Assembly: GCA_002946415.1 (NCBI GenBank)
Contig: NJPS01000067.1
Location: 310,001-374,000, forward strand
Origin: Rutstroemia sp. NJR-2017a BVV2
Lineage: Eukaryota > Ascomycota > Leotiomycetes > Helotiales > Rutstroemiaceae
Direction: 5' to 3'
DNA: 64,000 nt
Shown here: positions 45,525-58,315 of the stretch, in pieces
How positions within the stretch are numbered: the stretch's first letter is position 1
Layout of the letters: the number at the start of each line of letters is the position of its first letter
Translations under genes and position numbers: made by a program
Notes under the pieces: generated by a model
Told to the model about the DNA's origin: nothing
What the model saw: the letters and a program-made list of their open reading frames with translations, nothing else
Database searches by the model: none

Positions 45525-46857
45525 TCAAATTTTCGACTGACCAGCGACCTCAACACCCGACTTCCCCGCCAACGTATCATTAACAAACCTCACCGTATCC
45601 TTCATCATCTCATCACTAAACACATGTCCCGCATCCGCATAGACATTATCCTCCAAATAAACACCCCCATCCTTATACCAGCCACCAGTAGCATTTTTCA
45701 AAAACTGCAAAAATGGCTCCGAGCAATGGTAAGGCACAAGCTTATCAATACCTCCCGAACACACCAAAATCCTCTTTCCGCGGATCGTCTGATCTAGGAT
45801 TTCTCGTATGCGCTTTTGCTCGCTTTCGGAGGGGCTGGCGTCGATTGAGGAAGTCCCGAAGATGAGTCCTTTGGGATCATATTTCTGGACGCTGGTGACG
45901 AGGGCGAGGGGGAAGTCTTTGCTGCCGAGGAAGGAGGCGCCGTTGGAGGAGGTGTAGGTTGGGAGTTTGGAGAGGCGCGCTCGGTCGATCATTACGCCTT
46001 GGGTATGTTAGTATTGGTACTTGGAAAGAGGACAAATGTTAGGATGCATCTGAGGATTGTCTTCCCCATGAATGTTTGAGAATTGAATTTTAAAGTTGCT
46101 TTGTGAGATAAGGAAGACTTCAGAACATTTGAATATGATTGTATAAAAATAATTCAGACTTCATGCCTTGCTCTGGTATCGTTTGGGTTTTTGGTGTGCT
46201 GTCATTCCCGTGGAACGCGAACAGGGTAGAATGTATGCAATATGGTACTCACGCATGTAATCCGGACAGCCAATAATCACAACACCAGCGGTGACTCTGG
46301 GATCGGCAAATAGTACCTGCCATGCAGCATGGCCACCAAGAGAGATGCCCAGGACAAGATGCTGTTTGATGGGTGGCGAGTCGACGGTATTGAAAACGTA
46401 AGAAGGGAGGTGGTCAATAAGCAGACTTGTATCTGTAGCAGTCCCGTGGAATATACTATTGATATCAGACATTGAAAGCACGAGGTTGCAAGGCTACGCA
46501 CCTGAACATATCCTGGGCATGGTTCTCATTGCCGGATCTCCAAGCTTCGTTTGCAAGAGGTATGACTTCCCTGCTGCCATGATTTCTTTGGTCGAATGCA
46601 ACAGCGATCAATCCCACGGTTGGGTTTGAACTCGACTGCTTGTTCCATTCATGGATGCAGTTGGATGCTACATTTTCCATGATCTTTTTGGTCTGTAGCC
46701 TCGGGTGGAGGAGCCAAAGACATGAGATGGAGGTACATTTTGCGGGGACTTCTTCCAACCCATAGACTGTAGTGAGAATACCGGCGATATGGAAGGTCTT
46801 CTCAGAGACCGATGCAGCTGCCTTTGAGGCGTTTTCAAGAGGATTGGGGGTAGCCAT
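45525..46857 (-). CDS. alpha/beta hydrolase
   Basis: Exons 46857-46502, 46455-46253 and 45997-45525 give 343 residues. The first intron (46 nt) joins HAQDMF to SIFHGTATD; the second (255 nt, GTGAGT donor, ACTAAC branch point, CCAAG acceptor) joins CPDYMR to VMIDRARL. The nucleophile elbow is GISLGG (G-x-S-x-G), the acid probably Asp in GGIDKLVPYH, and the catalytic His in YADAGHVFSDEM, so the triad is complete. No signal peptide or membrane helix: probably cytosolic. Fungal homologues are uncharacterised esterase/dienelactone-hydrolase-like proteins. Substrate unknown. Confidence 0.88.
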
Positions 46858-47732
46858 GATGCGGTATTAGCTGTACCATGTACCAAGGTCGGATGCAGAA
46901 CCGTTTACCGGGTGTGACCGCCCACCACCTTACCAAAGCCGGAAGTAATATCGATGACAGCAAGGTGGGGCAAAGAACGCGGCGCTCCAATGCAAGATGG
47001 CGAGATCGTTCTTAGGCTTCTTGTTCCGACCTATCAAGGATCTTAGAAGTACTTGCGAGTTCGCAGTAACTTAGCAGCAGCATTTGCTTTGCATTACTGC
47101 ATTACTGGCCCAAGTTAGAGAGGACGAACATAAAACATCCGGATTGCTTCACGTCCGTATACTTCGTAGATTGTGGAGCAGCTCTTTTCCTCTGTGCTTC
47201 TAGAAATTCAAATAGGGGTCTAAAAATAAGGGATCTGGTAAGATCTTCCGGCCACCCCAGTCAATACCGTCAAAATCATGGTATTTTTTGTTGGACTCCG
47301 TGGTTATCAGGTAAGACTTACCATTTAAATCCATGCGAAATTGGCTGTACCATACTTCACACTTCATACTTCATCCATACCTTACCACATTGTCTATGGC
47401 ACGCCGTACACGCCTTTGTACAACATAGGAGCGAAAGTATCATCACCATTTCTTTTCCCCGAAACTACTAGGACCTTCACAATACCGCCTTTACTCTCCC
47501 CCGAACTAGACAAGATCGAGCCTAAAGCAACCTTGGGAACCGTGGATCAATACTACAGCCAACACCTCGTTGAGAATTCCACAGATAACAAGTCAGACGA
47601 CAATTGCAACTGCTCATTATGATATTTGGAGAATACCTCTAGCACCACGAATTTGTCCTTCTTGGACCAATCTTGTTAACGGGACTCTCCTTAAATTGGG
47701 GCTTCGTCAGATCTCGAATTTAGAAGCTTACT
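46858..47732. promoter_or_regulatory. divergent promoter region, hydrolase/phospholipase D
   Basis: 875 bases between divergent starts. A short plus-strand frame (47341-47622) precedes the phospholipase D start but carries no motif. No gene called. Confidence 0.5.
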
Positions 47733-50700
47733 ATGGCATCAAGCCCAGGAGGTTCGATTTCACCAACCACACGCACTCCGCGGTCCCAATCGCCTGCTAA
47801 TACTCGTGCAATTGGGATGACAGACGCACGGCCGACTGGCATACGAACTGTGAGCGCTAGCAAGCTGCAAACCTCCCCCAATGCTCCTCTCCCCTCGCCC
47901 AATTCAAAAGGAAAAGCGAGCAAGCTGTCGAATGAAGCGACTGATTATTTGAATGGCGGCGTTTCCCATAACTCACCTATCGAGCCTAGAGTCGACTCTA
48001 GCAATGCCGGATTGTCTGCAGAGCAACCTGCACCCAAACCCTTTTCCAGCCCGCCTATCTCATTCCCGCACGATACGACAATCAATGGCACTGCGACACC
48101 GCCTGGCAGACGTAGTGTGTCGTTCGCACGAGATATGTCAACGGAGCAATTTTCTTCGAGAACGGATTCATGGGGAGTGGAGGATGCCGAAACACCAGGG
48201 AGGAGAGGTCAATCGCTGATGTCGAAGTTGAAGGCATTGGCTACGACAAGTGGAATGCAAACACATGGCAGAAGTTCAAGCAACCCTTCGAACACGTACG
48301 ACGAATCTACCGGTGTGACGCCCCATCCTTCGAATATTCCACATACCTTGGAAGAAGAAGAAGGCAGCGATGCCGATGCAGAGGAGACTGCGGATGAAGG
48401 GTTCTCGAATCAAGTGATCCGCAATAAAAAGAAGCGGAGGACGCGAAGACCACAGGCGAACGAGGGCGGTAGCAGCACGGTTCCAAATACACCACGACTC
48501 CGTGCCCCTGGGCCTGCGGACTCCCCGAGCGGAACTCGATCGTTCTTCCTTGGCCGACGTGCAACTGATGGATCTCTGGAGGCAAGGGGACATCTTTCCG
48601 AGGGCGAAGGACGTGATAGATTCGCAGGAGGAAGTGCTTGGAGACGTGGAAGTACTTGGATGAACAGTCGCGGGTTGGGAATCACAGATTCAGGACAACA
48701 AGAATTAGATGGTGCCAGATCAAGGAGACCTAGCCAGTTTAGGAGAATGACCGGACTTGGTGGCCAGAGTGAGGGAGAAGCGCAAACGCCAAGGAGACCT
48801 CTATTCTCCGGAGAAAGAGCTAGCACCTTTGGGGCTCAAAGATGGCGCATGCTAAAACATGGCCTGAAGTTACTGGGGCAGAGAAAAGAAGAGCATAGGG
48901 TGGATTATTTGAAGTCCGCTGAACTCATGGCTGAATTGCGAGCTGGGGCGCCGGCAGCGCTCATGCTGGCTAGTATGATACAACGGGATGAGCATGGAAA
49001 CAAGCGAATTCCTGTCTTGCTCGAACAGCTCAAACTTTCAATCACGGACAGCAAGCCTATGGATGACGACGCAGATGAGTCCGAAAGGCATCTTGTATTC
49101 CGAATTGAACTCGAGTATGGCAGCGGTCTAAACCGAATGAAATGGGTGATTCATCGGTCACTCCGCGACTTCGCAAACTTGCATTTACGGTATAAGTTCC
49201 AAGGCAGCAGCGATAAATACCTAAGAAGTGATGTTGATGCACGACCGAAGCAGCCGCGGTTCCCCAAATCAGCGTTCCCTTACTTCAGAGGCGTTCGAGG
49301 ACTAGGGGAGAGTGACGAAGATGAGGCAGACAATATCCGAATCGATGAAACCGCAGCTGAAGCAACGCAGAGTGAGACGGAACGAAGGCGGAAGAAGAGA
49401 CGGCCATCTTTCAGCGCTAATCGAAAAAGCTCTCGTGTTCTGGGGGCAGATGTGAGCGCGAGCGTTACTCTCAATGCGGAAAAGCAAAAGAGAATCTACA
49501 ACGAGCGTCAGCGAAGGCGCTTGGAGCAGTACCTCCAAGAGATGATCCGATGGCTCATTTTCAGACCGGAAAGTAATCGTTTATGCCGCTTCTTGGAACT
49601 TTCTTCGATGGGAGTGCGATTGGCTGCTGAGGGCAGCTATCACGGGAAAGAAGGGTACTTGGTCATCCAGTCTTCAAAAGGCTTGGATATGCGAAGAATC
49701 CTTACACCGCAGAACGTCTTTGCACGTCACTCTCCCAAGTGGTTCTTAGTCAGACACAGTTACGTTGTTTGTGTAGAATCACCTGAAAACATGCACATCT
49801 ACGATGTCTATCTAGTGGATGCAAAGTTCGAGATACAGAAGAAGAGGAAGAAGATAGCTGACATGGGTCGAAAAGGAAAGGAGAAGGAAAAGGAGAAGGA
49901 CAAAGCAGAGGGTATCTCGCAGCTGGAAAGATCAGCGAAGCACCCGCAGCACCACAGTCTAAAATTGCAAAATTCCGAGCGCAAAATAAAGCTACTGGCG
50001 AAAAATGAGCGTCAGCTCAGACAATTCGAGGAGTCGATAAAATACATGGTGAGCAATACAGCCTGGTCAAAACCGCATCGGTTCGGTAGTTTTGCGCCGG
50101 TAAGAACTGGAGTAGTTGCTCAATGGCTTGTAGATGGTCGTGATTACATGTGGAATGTTTCTCGCGCAATCAATGAGGCTAAAGATGTGATTTATATCCA
50201 TGATTGGTGGTTGAGTCCTCAATTATACATGAGAAGACCAGCAGCTATCAGTCAGAAATGGCGTCTGGATCGATTGCTTCAGAAGAAAGCAAGAGAAGGT
50301 GTGAAGGTTTTCATCATTATTTACAGGAACGTCGAGGCAGCCATTCCCATTGACTCTGAATTCACGAAATTCTCCATGCTTGACTTGCATCCAAACATTT
50401 TCGTCCAGCGATCGCCCAATCAATTTAAGAAGAACCAGTTCTTCTTCGCCCATCACGAGAAGATTTGCATTGTAGATCACACTGTGGCTTTTGTTGGAGG
50501 TATCGATCTCTGCTTCGGTCGTTGGGATACGCCTCAGCATTCGGTGGTCGATGATAAGCCGACTGGATTTGAACAATCAGATTCACCCAAGGATGCCGAC
50601 CATTGCCAGCTCTGGCCTGGAAAAGATTACTCAAATCCTCGTGTACAAGATTTCTACAAACTGTCTGAGCCCTACGCAGAAATGTACGACCGTACAAAGA

Positions 50701-53182
50701 CTCCTCGTATGCCTTGGCATGATGTTGCGATGCAGATTGTTGGTCAGCCCGCTCGAGATTTGACCAGGCATTTTGTGCAAAGATGGAACTATGTGCTCAG
50801 AGGCCGAACCCCTACGCGACCAACTCCTTTCCTCCTTCCTCCACCAGATTACAACCGCGCTGAACTAGAAGAACTTGGACTTACTGGTACATGCGAGGTG
50901 CAGATATTACGTTCGGCTTCCGATTGGTCTTTGGGACTGATGGAAACCGAACACAGTATCATGAATGCTTATTGTAAGATGATCGAGGAGTCTGACCATT
51001 TCGTCTACATGGAGAACCAGTTCTTTATCACTAGCTGTGAGACGATGAACGTCAAGATCGTCAATAAGATTGGTGATGCTATCGTTGAGCGCGCTATTCG
51101 TGCCCACCAGAATGGCGAGAGTTGGCGCTGCGTTATCTTGATTCCTCTCATGCCAGGTTTCCAGAACACGGTAGATGAGCCAGAAGGAACTAGTATCCGT
51201 TTGATTATGCAATGCCAGTTCCGATCTATTTGTCGTGGTGAGGGATCTATATTCGGCCGGCTAAGGACAGCAGGTATTGAACCTGAAGACTATGTTCAAT
51301 TCTACAGTTTGAGAACATGGGGCCGCATCGGTCCAAAGAAGATGATTGTTACGGAACAGCTGTACATTCACGCCAAGGTCATTATCGTGGACGACAGGAT
51401 TGCTTTGATTGGTTCTGCTAATATCAACGAAAGATCCATGCTGGGCAATAGAGATTCTGAAACCGCTGCGGTTGTTCGAGACACTGACATGTTGTGGTCG
51501 ACTATGGATGGCAAGCCATATCTTGTTGGAAGGTTTGCCCATGAGCTGCGTATGCGTCTCATGCGAGAACACTTAGGCCTTGATGTAGATGAAGTCATGG
51601 AAGAAGAGAAGCGTAACGAGTTGGACCGTGAAGAAGAAGAGTTCAGATCAAAGATGGACGACGTCTATGACGAGTCAGAAGAGAGCGACAACGAGCCCTC
51701 GGCTAGCAATGATGTCACTAACCCCCGAGTCGTGAATGACGAAAATTTGCGTAGCTTCAATCACGGCGTTGACTGGGAACAAGCTGGTAACCCCAACTTG
51801 CAAAGCAGCAGATTGAAGCCTCTCACCACGGATAAGAGGGTCACAGACAACTCTGCACATGCTGCAGATGTTGAAGGTGACGGTGTGGATAAGTTGAATC
51901 TACTTTCCAAAACCGGCCAAACGAGAGGCAGGGACTCTATTCTCACTGAAGACGGACGAGAGGTCCTGATCTCTGATATCGCTGCTGAAGGCAGAGGCAC
52001 CCTTAGTCAACCTAAAAGACCACACACACGCTCATCTCCAGCCCAGAGACGCAACAGCCATGATAGCGGCAAGGGTTATAGCGGGCTACCACCAACGCCA
52101 TATCTGCCAAGAAGAACAACCGAACAGCTTGGTCTGGTCCAGCTCTCACAACTCCCTGCCCTTCCCGTGGTCGATGACACTGATATTGGCGGTCCACCTG
52201 TTACGATGGATGCTACAGGGCACCCAACTGTCAAGCCATTTAATCCTTTGACGGCCGACATTAAGATGGCACTTGTGGACAAGGATTGTATGCGCGATCC
52301 CTTGAACGAAACCTTCGCAGAAGAGACTTGGCGACAGATTGCTGAAAATAACACCAAAATCTATCGAAGAATTTTCAGATGCAATCCAGATAACGAGGTC
52401 TCCAATTGGCACGAGTACACAGAATTTGTTGCCTATGCAGAAAGATTTGTACAAGCACAAGGAGGAGCCAAGACTAATGAGCGTGAAGGACAAGAATCGC
52501 AAAGCAGACATGGACCACCAGGTTCTAGCACTGTGCCAGCCGGAGCTAATGCCATCAGCGAGAAAGCCAAGGGCCTTGGTCTGTCGCAGAGCAACAGTCA
52601 CCCCCTAGGTACTGTATCGGAATGGGCAGCAAGGGCTAATGCCGAACATGATGCACGTGCTGATACCTCAGATGGGACTACTAGCCGCCAGGGTCAATAT
52701 GATGGCAATGACGAGAAGGCAGCAGCAGGTCGTGATGAGGTCGTATCACCCATTGGCCCTACTGGAGATGAGGCGTTCCCCGCGCTTGATCCCACAATCA
52801 TTGTCACAAACACTGGTGCACAAGGCGCTAACCGCAAAACCACATTCTCGGCCACTCCTACACCTACGGAAAGGAGCACGAACAACACAAACATGAATGC
52901 AGTCGGATCAGTCAAGAAGCGTCGCCGAGGCACTACTAAGGGTAGTCGAAAGGGCTTCTCGGGAAGCGATGATCTCCTTAGTAACAGCGATGTTGAGGAT
53001 CTGTTAAGTATGATTCAAGGTCACTTGGTAGCTTTCCCGTACGATTGGTTGGTCAAGGAGGAGTTGAACTCGAACTGGCTCTACCAGGTCGATCAAGTTG
53101 CACCACTTCAAATTTAGTAAGTCTTTCTTTCTGTCAGTCTAATCTTCCATCAAACGATGTACTAACATGCTCTAGTAATTAA
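47733..53182 (+). CDS. SPO14: phospholipase D (Spo14/PLD1 type)
   Basis: Hydrolyses phosphatidylcholine to phosphatidic acid and choline; in yeast needed for sporulation and regulated secretion. Exons 47733-53116 and 53176-53182 give 1796 residues. The 59-nt intron (GTAAGT donor, ACTAAC branch point, CTCTAG acceptor) removes a stop and adds only Tyr-Asn before the real stop, restoring the end APLQIYN. The N-terminal 400 residues are Ser/Pro-rich and disordered. A PX-like region lies at about 450-600 (ELEYGSGLNRMKWVIHRSLR) and a PH-like region follows. Catalytic HKD motifs are HHEKICIVDHTVAFVGG (near 906) and HAKVIIVDDRIALIGS (near 1212). Acidic and polar stretches fill the C-terminus. Confidence 0.95.
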
Positions 53183-53616
53183 TCATTTAATCGGCCGTTC
53201 AGTGCCAACCTTTGTATATTGCGTCTTCCTTTCATTTGTCTGTACACTTGAAGATATCATCACAGATGGAAATACATGGGCGGCGTTTTTGCGTCTTTTG
53301 TTCTAGGCTTGTAGAGAAAAGTAGCATTAAAGTCGGTCGTTTTATAGCATAGAGAAGAGAGGAAGAGGGAGTTTGCTTTTTCTCTGTTCATCAATGGGTG
53401 GTCCCATGCGGAGACAGAAGTGGGAGGGAAGAGAATGATGGGAGTCCAATATGTATAACTTAGATGAATCGTATCGTATCGTATTGTTAAGTTGTAAGTG
53501 GTGTCGTGAGTTGTTGTGGTAGGCTTGCTTGTCTTGTGGAATTCAGGAATTTGACTTACTTTTGTGAGTTGTCAGTTTTTGTCTTATCATCTCTGCTGTA
53601 CATCTAAGAGTGCCGT
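53183..53616. other. convergent intergenic region
   Basis: 434 bases of shared 3' flank between phospholipase D and the DUF218 gene, with a CGTAT repeat near 53468-53485. Nothing else seen. Confidence 0.55.
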
Positions 53617-54567
53617 TCATATCTTCTCCCAAGGTTGTTCCACTCCTTCTAATAAAACTTCTTCTCTAACCAGCACTTCATACCCAGCCCAATCTTCTCT
53701 TGGACACTCGCTCACATACTCAACCCACTTCGTCCTCACCCCACTTCTCCTCCTCTCCTCCTCACTCCCAAATAACCCCCTTTCCCTCACCCTCCTCTTC
53801 TTTCCCTCCTTCCCCTCCTCCTCCCTATCCCTCCACCCCCCTACCCCCCAATCCCTCGCATCCCTCTTCCCCCTCAACCCCCTCCCCACCCCCCGCATAT
53901 CCCCCCTCCAAACCTCATACCCGCCCCTCCTCTCCCCCTCCCTCGTGCTCTCCGCCCTATCTTGATCCCATTCCCCACTCCCAGAATTCATATACCCCGG
54001 ATCTATCCCCTCTACTCTTACCCGCCCCTCCAGTCCCAACGCTCTCGCATGCAGTCCCTCCATGCGTGCGCTCTTGAACGCAAATCCTACGATGGTGATA
54101 CGCTGCGGCCAGACCCCGGTGTGCTGCTGGAAGAGCAGGATGCTGTGCAGGAGGTTCTGGTAGCTGTCGAGGGCGGATTGTTCGAGGAGTACTGAGCCTG
54201 TTTTGGGGCGCGCTTCTGAGTTTTCGACCAGCTCGCTGGGTGAGAGCAGATCGAGTGAAAGCGCGGCATGGTAATAAGAGCGTGCCTCGCTGAGATTGTG
54301 AGGGGAGAGGGGGTGGGTGGTGCCGCCGGAGAAGATCAGAATCGCGTTAGAAAGGGGGTTTTCCTGACGGAGGAGTGATATGCTGTGCTGGATGTGTTGG
54401 ATGAAAGTATGCTGTTCCTCGGTTTGGAAGGGCTGGAGTAGCCAGTTGGAGGGGAGGGAGCATTCGTGCGGTGGGGCTTGGGGAGGGCCGGTGTAGATTG
54501 CGTGGCAGGGGACGAGGATGAGGTGGGTGGGGAGGGGGTTGGAATTGGGAAGGGGAGGGGAGGACAT
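53617..54567 (-). CDS. DUF218 domain protein
   Basis: Single-exon frame of 316 residues from Met at 54567. The open frame extends 67 codons further upstream, but that part shows no conservation and overlaps repeat-rich sequence. The domain begins HLILVPCHAIYTGP, then ILIFSGGTTHPLSPHNLSEA (Rossmann-like strand and loop), QSALDSYQNLLHSIL and ITIVGFAFKSARMEGLHARA, the order of DUF218/YdcF-like proteins. The C-terminal 100 residues are Arg/Glu/Gly-rich and biased by a purine-rich sense strand. No catalytic activity is established for the fungal proteins. No signal peptide on the chosen start. Confidence 0.8.
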   Translation of the reverse strand: MSSPPLPNSNPLPTHLILVPCHAIYTGPPQAPPHECSLPSNWLLQPFQTEEQHTFIQHIQHSISLLRQENPLSNAILIFSGGTTHPLSPHNLSEARSYYHAALSLDLLSPSELVENSEARPKTGSVLLEQSALDSYQNLLHSILLFQQHTGVWPQRITIVGFAFKSARMEGLHARALGLEGRVRVEGIDPGYMNSGSGEWDQDRAESTREGERRGGYEVWRGDMRGVGRGLRGKRDARDWGVGGWRDREEEGKEGKKRRVRERGLFGSEEERRRSGVRTKWVEYVSECPREDWAGYEVLVREEVLLEGVEQPWEKI

Positions 54568-55564
54568 TGTGGTGAGGTGTTGGGGAGGATCAGATACTGG
54601 GAAATTGAATGTAGCAATATTTCGGAGCTTTGAGAATAACCTTGTGTGATGTAATATCCACAATTTGCTGTATATATATGTGCAATGTAGTTTTTGACCA
54701 TCAGTCCGGTTAGTTTTGATCCAAGAGCGGAGCCGCAGGTAAGAAAACTGCGGAGGTCCCAAGGACAACTTAACTCAGTAGGTACGAATCATTTTACTAC
54801 ATTTCACTATATTCTGGCGAAGACTAGGACCAACCACGCCGCCACGATGTATCAAATGGAAGTGCAATCCCCGGTGTAGAAATAACAGGCCGATAATATC
54901 ACCCAAAAGATATTTGGACAATGAAAACATATAATACTTCAGAGTCTTTATGATAACTGTCTGACAATAGTAACCAGCTGCAATATATTGTCCCAAATCG
55001 GCCTGTTTTTTCTATGCCGAAAAGGATAACTATGTCGTGAGTCTATCACAACTTTGATTCACTAGCCACTTAAGCCTTCCTTGGCTCCACCAAAATGCAA
55101 GCACGAAGCCACAAATTAGGTAAGCTATAGCCGCTAAAAGACGAGGCTAGTGTTCTATCAAAGGAGAAGGACTTTGGATAATCAGCGGCTGAATTTATCT
55201 CAATTATCTGTATTCTATCTTCGATTCACCACCGCAACTCCATTATTTCAACTCTTTTACCCAACTCCTCCTATAATTTAAAGTTATATTGTTGCAGGAC
55301 CTGGATTCACTCTTTATACATACAGAGGCTTCATCTGCGATTGGCAATTGGTTTCTTTAACGCGCCCTACAACAAGACGACAATCGTTTGGATAAATCAG
55401 ACTATCTCTTCGACCGTTACGCGATTTCCCGGATTACCGTCTTCATCGTTCTTGCTTTCTCACCTCAAACGCTTTTCTCTCCTTGACAAAATCTGATTCG
55501 GCTTCTTGAAAGAGCTGCGATATACAATTGCGATAACTTCAACTTGACAGAACGATTAACTACA
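54568..55564. promoter_or_regulatory. divergent region DUF218/RTF1 containing a repeat copy
   Basis: About 1 kb between divergent starts. A dispersed repeat fragment lies at 54905-55010 (listed separately). The RTF1 leader near 55300-55560 is pyrimidine-rich with ACGAC/CGATT elements. No gene seen. Confidence 0.5.
54905..55010 (+). repeat. dispersed repeat copy, less mutated
   Basis: Matches 37350-37460 over about 100 bp in the same orientation and 40358-40395 inverted. This copy keeps more C and G at the variable positions. The reverse strand of both long copies reads as a similar short open frame (GQYIAAGYY here, RQYITANYN at 37 kb), suggesting they derive from a once-coding or otherwise constrained element. 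Full boundaries are not visible. Confidence 0.6.
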
Positions 55565-57610
55565 ATGGCGGACATTGATGACGAACTTCTCGCTCTCGCC
55601 GGAGACGACTCCTCGGGAGAGGAGCAAAATGGAACAAACGAAGGAAGATTAAGTTCTTCACCAGACCGAAATGCTTCAGCGAAAGGCTTGGCCAAGAAGG
55701 GAGGAAAGAAGCAAGGTAGACGAAATGACGACTCTGAGGAAGAGGGCGAAGCGTGAGTTCCCCTCTTTATTACCATGACGACCGTTTTCATATCATGTTG
55801 TTTTGTCTCGGCGCAAGAGTGCGCATTAGCCAGCGATTTCACCTCTTGCAAACGGGCCACCTCGCTGATTATACTACGCTTCAGCTCTTCCGGCGATGAA
55901 TCTGTCCGTTCCGAACGATCAGCGCCGATGGATGAATCCGACTCCGACTCTGATGGCGGAGATTTCCGAGATGATGTTGACCGTTATCCCCTCGAGGGAA
56001 AGTTTATGAATGCTGCCGACAAGGCAGCTGTTATGGCTATGACAGAAGTAGAGCGCGAGCAGGTCCTCGCCGAACGTGCCCACGAAATCGAGAGAGATCG
56101 TCAGAACAGAGCGCTCCGACAACTCTTGAGCGCTCGGGATGCTGAGAATAAGAGAGCGGACAAGAAGCGTAAAGCTGGTTCGGCGGAACTCGATGACAAC
56201 CATCGCAAGACATCCCGCCAACGTACCAAGCTTGGCGGTGGGAAAGTCGGGGAAGCAAGCACTGGTATCGATAGCTTGAAGCGAGCGCGAGCCGAGAAGA
56301 ACGATCGACAAAGACGTCGCGATGAAGATAAAGAGCGTCATAAGGATAGTCGACGGGACGCTCGCGATGAGTCTTCGGATGTTGACGCCGATGGGGACAG
56401 TGAAGTGGAATGGGATGCTGGAAAATCAAAGAAGAAGTCCGCCTCTCCAGACTATCGTGATGCAGAGCCCGCAGTTCTTTACGACATCGAAAGGGTCCGT
56501 GTTGGTAGGAGTCGATTCGCTCTAGTCTGTTTCTACCCCGGTTTTGAAGAGGCTATTACTGGGACCTTCGTCCGAATCAGCATTGGTATCGATAAGGAGA
56601 CAAATCAGAATCTCTACCGTATGGGGCTGGTTAAAGGCAAGTGTATCTTGAGGGTGATGGAAGATTCAATTCTAACTCAATCATAGGTTTCAAGACCGAG
56701 AAGCCATACGCTATGGTTTCCGCAAATGGAAAACCATTCCAAACCGACCAATACGTCATTGCTTCCCATGGAAAGGCCGAGAGATCGTGGCCTTTCATTG
56801 CCTGTTCAGATTCGCGATTCACAGAGGTGTGTAGCCATGGAGTTGCTCTGGTGTGAATAAATGACTAATGAGACATAGGCTGAGTGGCAACGCTACAAGC
56901 AAAGCTGTCTTCAAGACGGAGTGCCTATCCCAACAAAACCCAAACTTATGGCCAAGTGCGCCGATATCAATGGTCTAGTGAACCGCAAGTGGACCGAACA
57001 GGAACTACAGGAGAAACTCAAAAGGTCTGGCGCATTGGCCGCCAAACATGCACCCTTGGAGCGAAACCGTCTTACCAATGCTATCAAGGAGGCAAAGGCT
57101 CAAGGTAACACCGAAAGAGCCGAAAAGTACCAGGCTGAACTTGACGCACTCGATGGACCAAAACTCGCATACAGCACAACCATGCGCCCATCACCGAAAA
57201 AGAAGGTCCAAACCCAACAAGATCGACTCGCCCTTCTAAACAAGATCAACCGTCGCAAGAACATCGAAGAAGTCCGCCAAGCCCAAATTAACGAACGTCG
57301 CGCCGCCAGACAAGCCGAAGCAGCAGTAGCTCGTGGCGAAGAACCTATCGATGGCGACCATTCTAGACGTATCAAGACACGTGCTAAGTTCAAGCACGAC
57401 GTTAACAACAAGGATAGCGACAAGAGCGCAACTGCAACGCCAAGTACGAACACACCGACGCTGGAAGCGAAGAAGGATGCAGCGCCCCTGCCGCAGTTCA
57501 CGTCTTTGCAGACGACGAATAATGGCGTGCCGGGCTTTAGGAGGCCGATGATGGATGATGAGATTATTGCATCGATTGATTTGGGAATCGATGATAATTT
57601 GGAGATTTAA
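55565..57610 (+). CDS. RTF1: Paf1 complex subunit Rtf1 (Plus3 domain)
   Basis: Transcription-elongation factor that recruits Paf1C and promotes H2B ubiquitylation. Exons 55565-55752, 55885-56636, 56687-56826 and 56879-57610 give 603 residues. The N-terminus starts MADIDDELLALAGDDSSGEE and is acidic; residues about 120-240 are a charged coiled-coil-like region that should include the histone modification domain. The Plus3 domain starts near RVRVGRSRFALVCFYPGFEE and continues over two introns (MGLVKGFKTEKPYAM, then WPFIACSDSRFTE and AEWQRYKQ). The second intron uses a GC donor (GCAAGT); no GT donor nearby keeps the frame. The C-terminal helices (QQDRLALLNKINRRKNIEE) are typical of Rtf1. Confidence 0.95.
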
Positions 57611-58315
57611 GAGCGTGGAGTGGAGTGGGGTGGGGTGGGGTGGGGTGTGTTTATAAAGGGGGTAACGGACTCATGATGAGAATGGAAGATGGGTGTGGTG
57701 TGCAATCGGTGGGTTGGTCGAGATGGATGGAGGGAGTGGAGGTTAAAATCATAAATTAAATATTGGAGATAATTCGGAAAGGTGTACTTTGTCTTCCGCC
57801 TCTACTCTACTATCTATCCATGATCCTAGTCATCAATTCGTGGAATGGAATCTTCGATTATTTTGTATGTACTTTATTGGAGAGGCGGCGGGCGGGTGGG
57901 CGTCGCGGGAAAGTGCGAGGGTTGTATATCGGGGATATTTAAGAAATGATTTATATTATGAGAGATATTTAAATATTTTGCTTTTGGGTTTGTCGTGATT
58001 GTGATGGTGGTTGGCGTGGCTGGTGATATAATAGTAGATGATACTCGGTCTTGAATATGTACGGGGGACGTCGTTGAGTACACCGGGGGGGTGAGGGGTT
58101 GGATATCTTTTTTTTTCTGGAACGGCTGCGTGGATATGGATTGGATATAGTCAGGTAATAGGAGAATGGGAGCTGGATTTGCGGGGGAAATGGACTCATG
58201 TATTGGTTTCATTGACTGTAGTACGAGTCTCGGGAAGGAAGTAAGTTACGAGTTGGAGTTGGAATGTATGGCTATATAACGATGAAGCTTTGGCTTTCCG
58301 GAGTTGACTGTGATA
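57611..58315. other. convergent intergenic region with GGGGT repeats
   Basis: Shared 3' flank of RTF1 and the lactonase-like gene. Contains GGAGT/GGGGT pentamers at about 57616-57648, the G-rich strand being plus. No gene seen. Confidence 0.55.
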
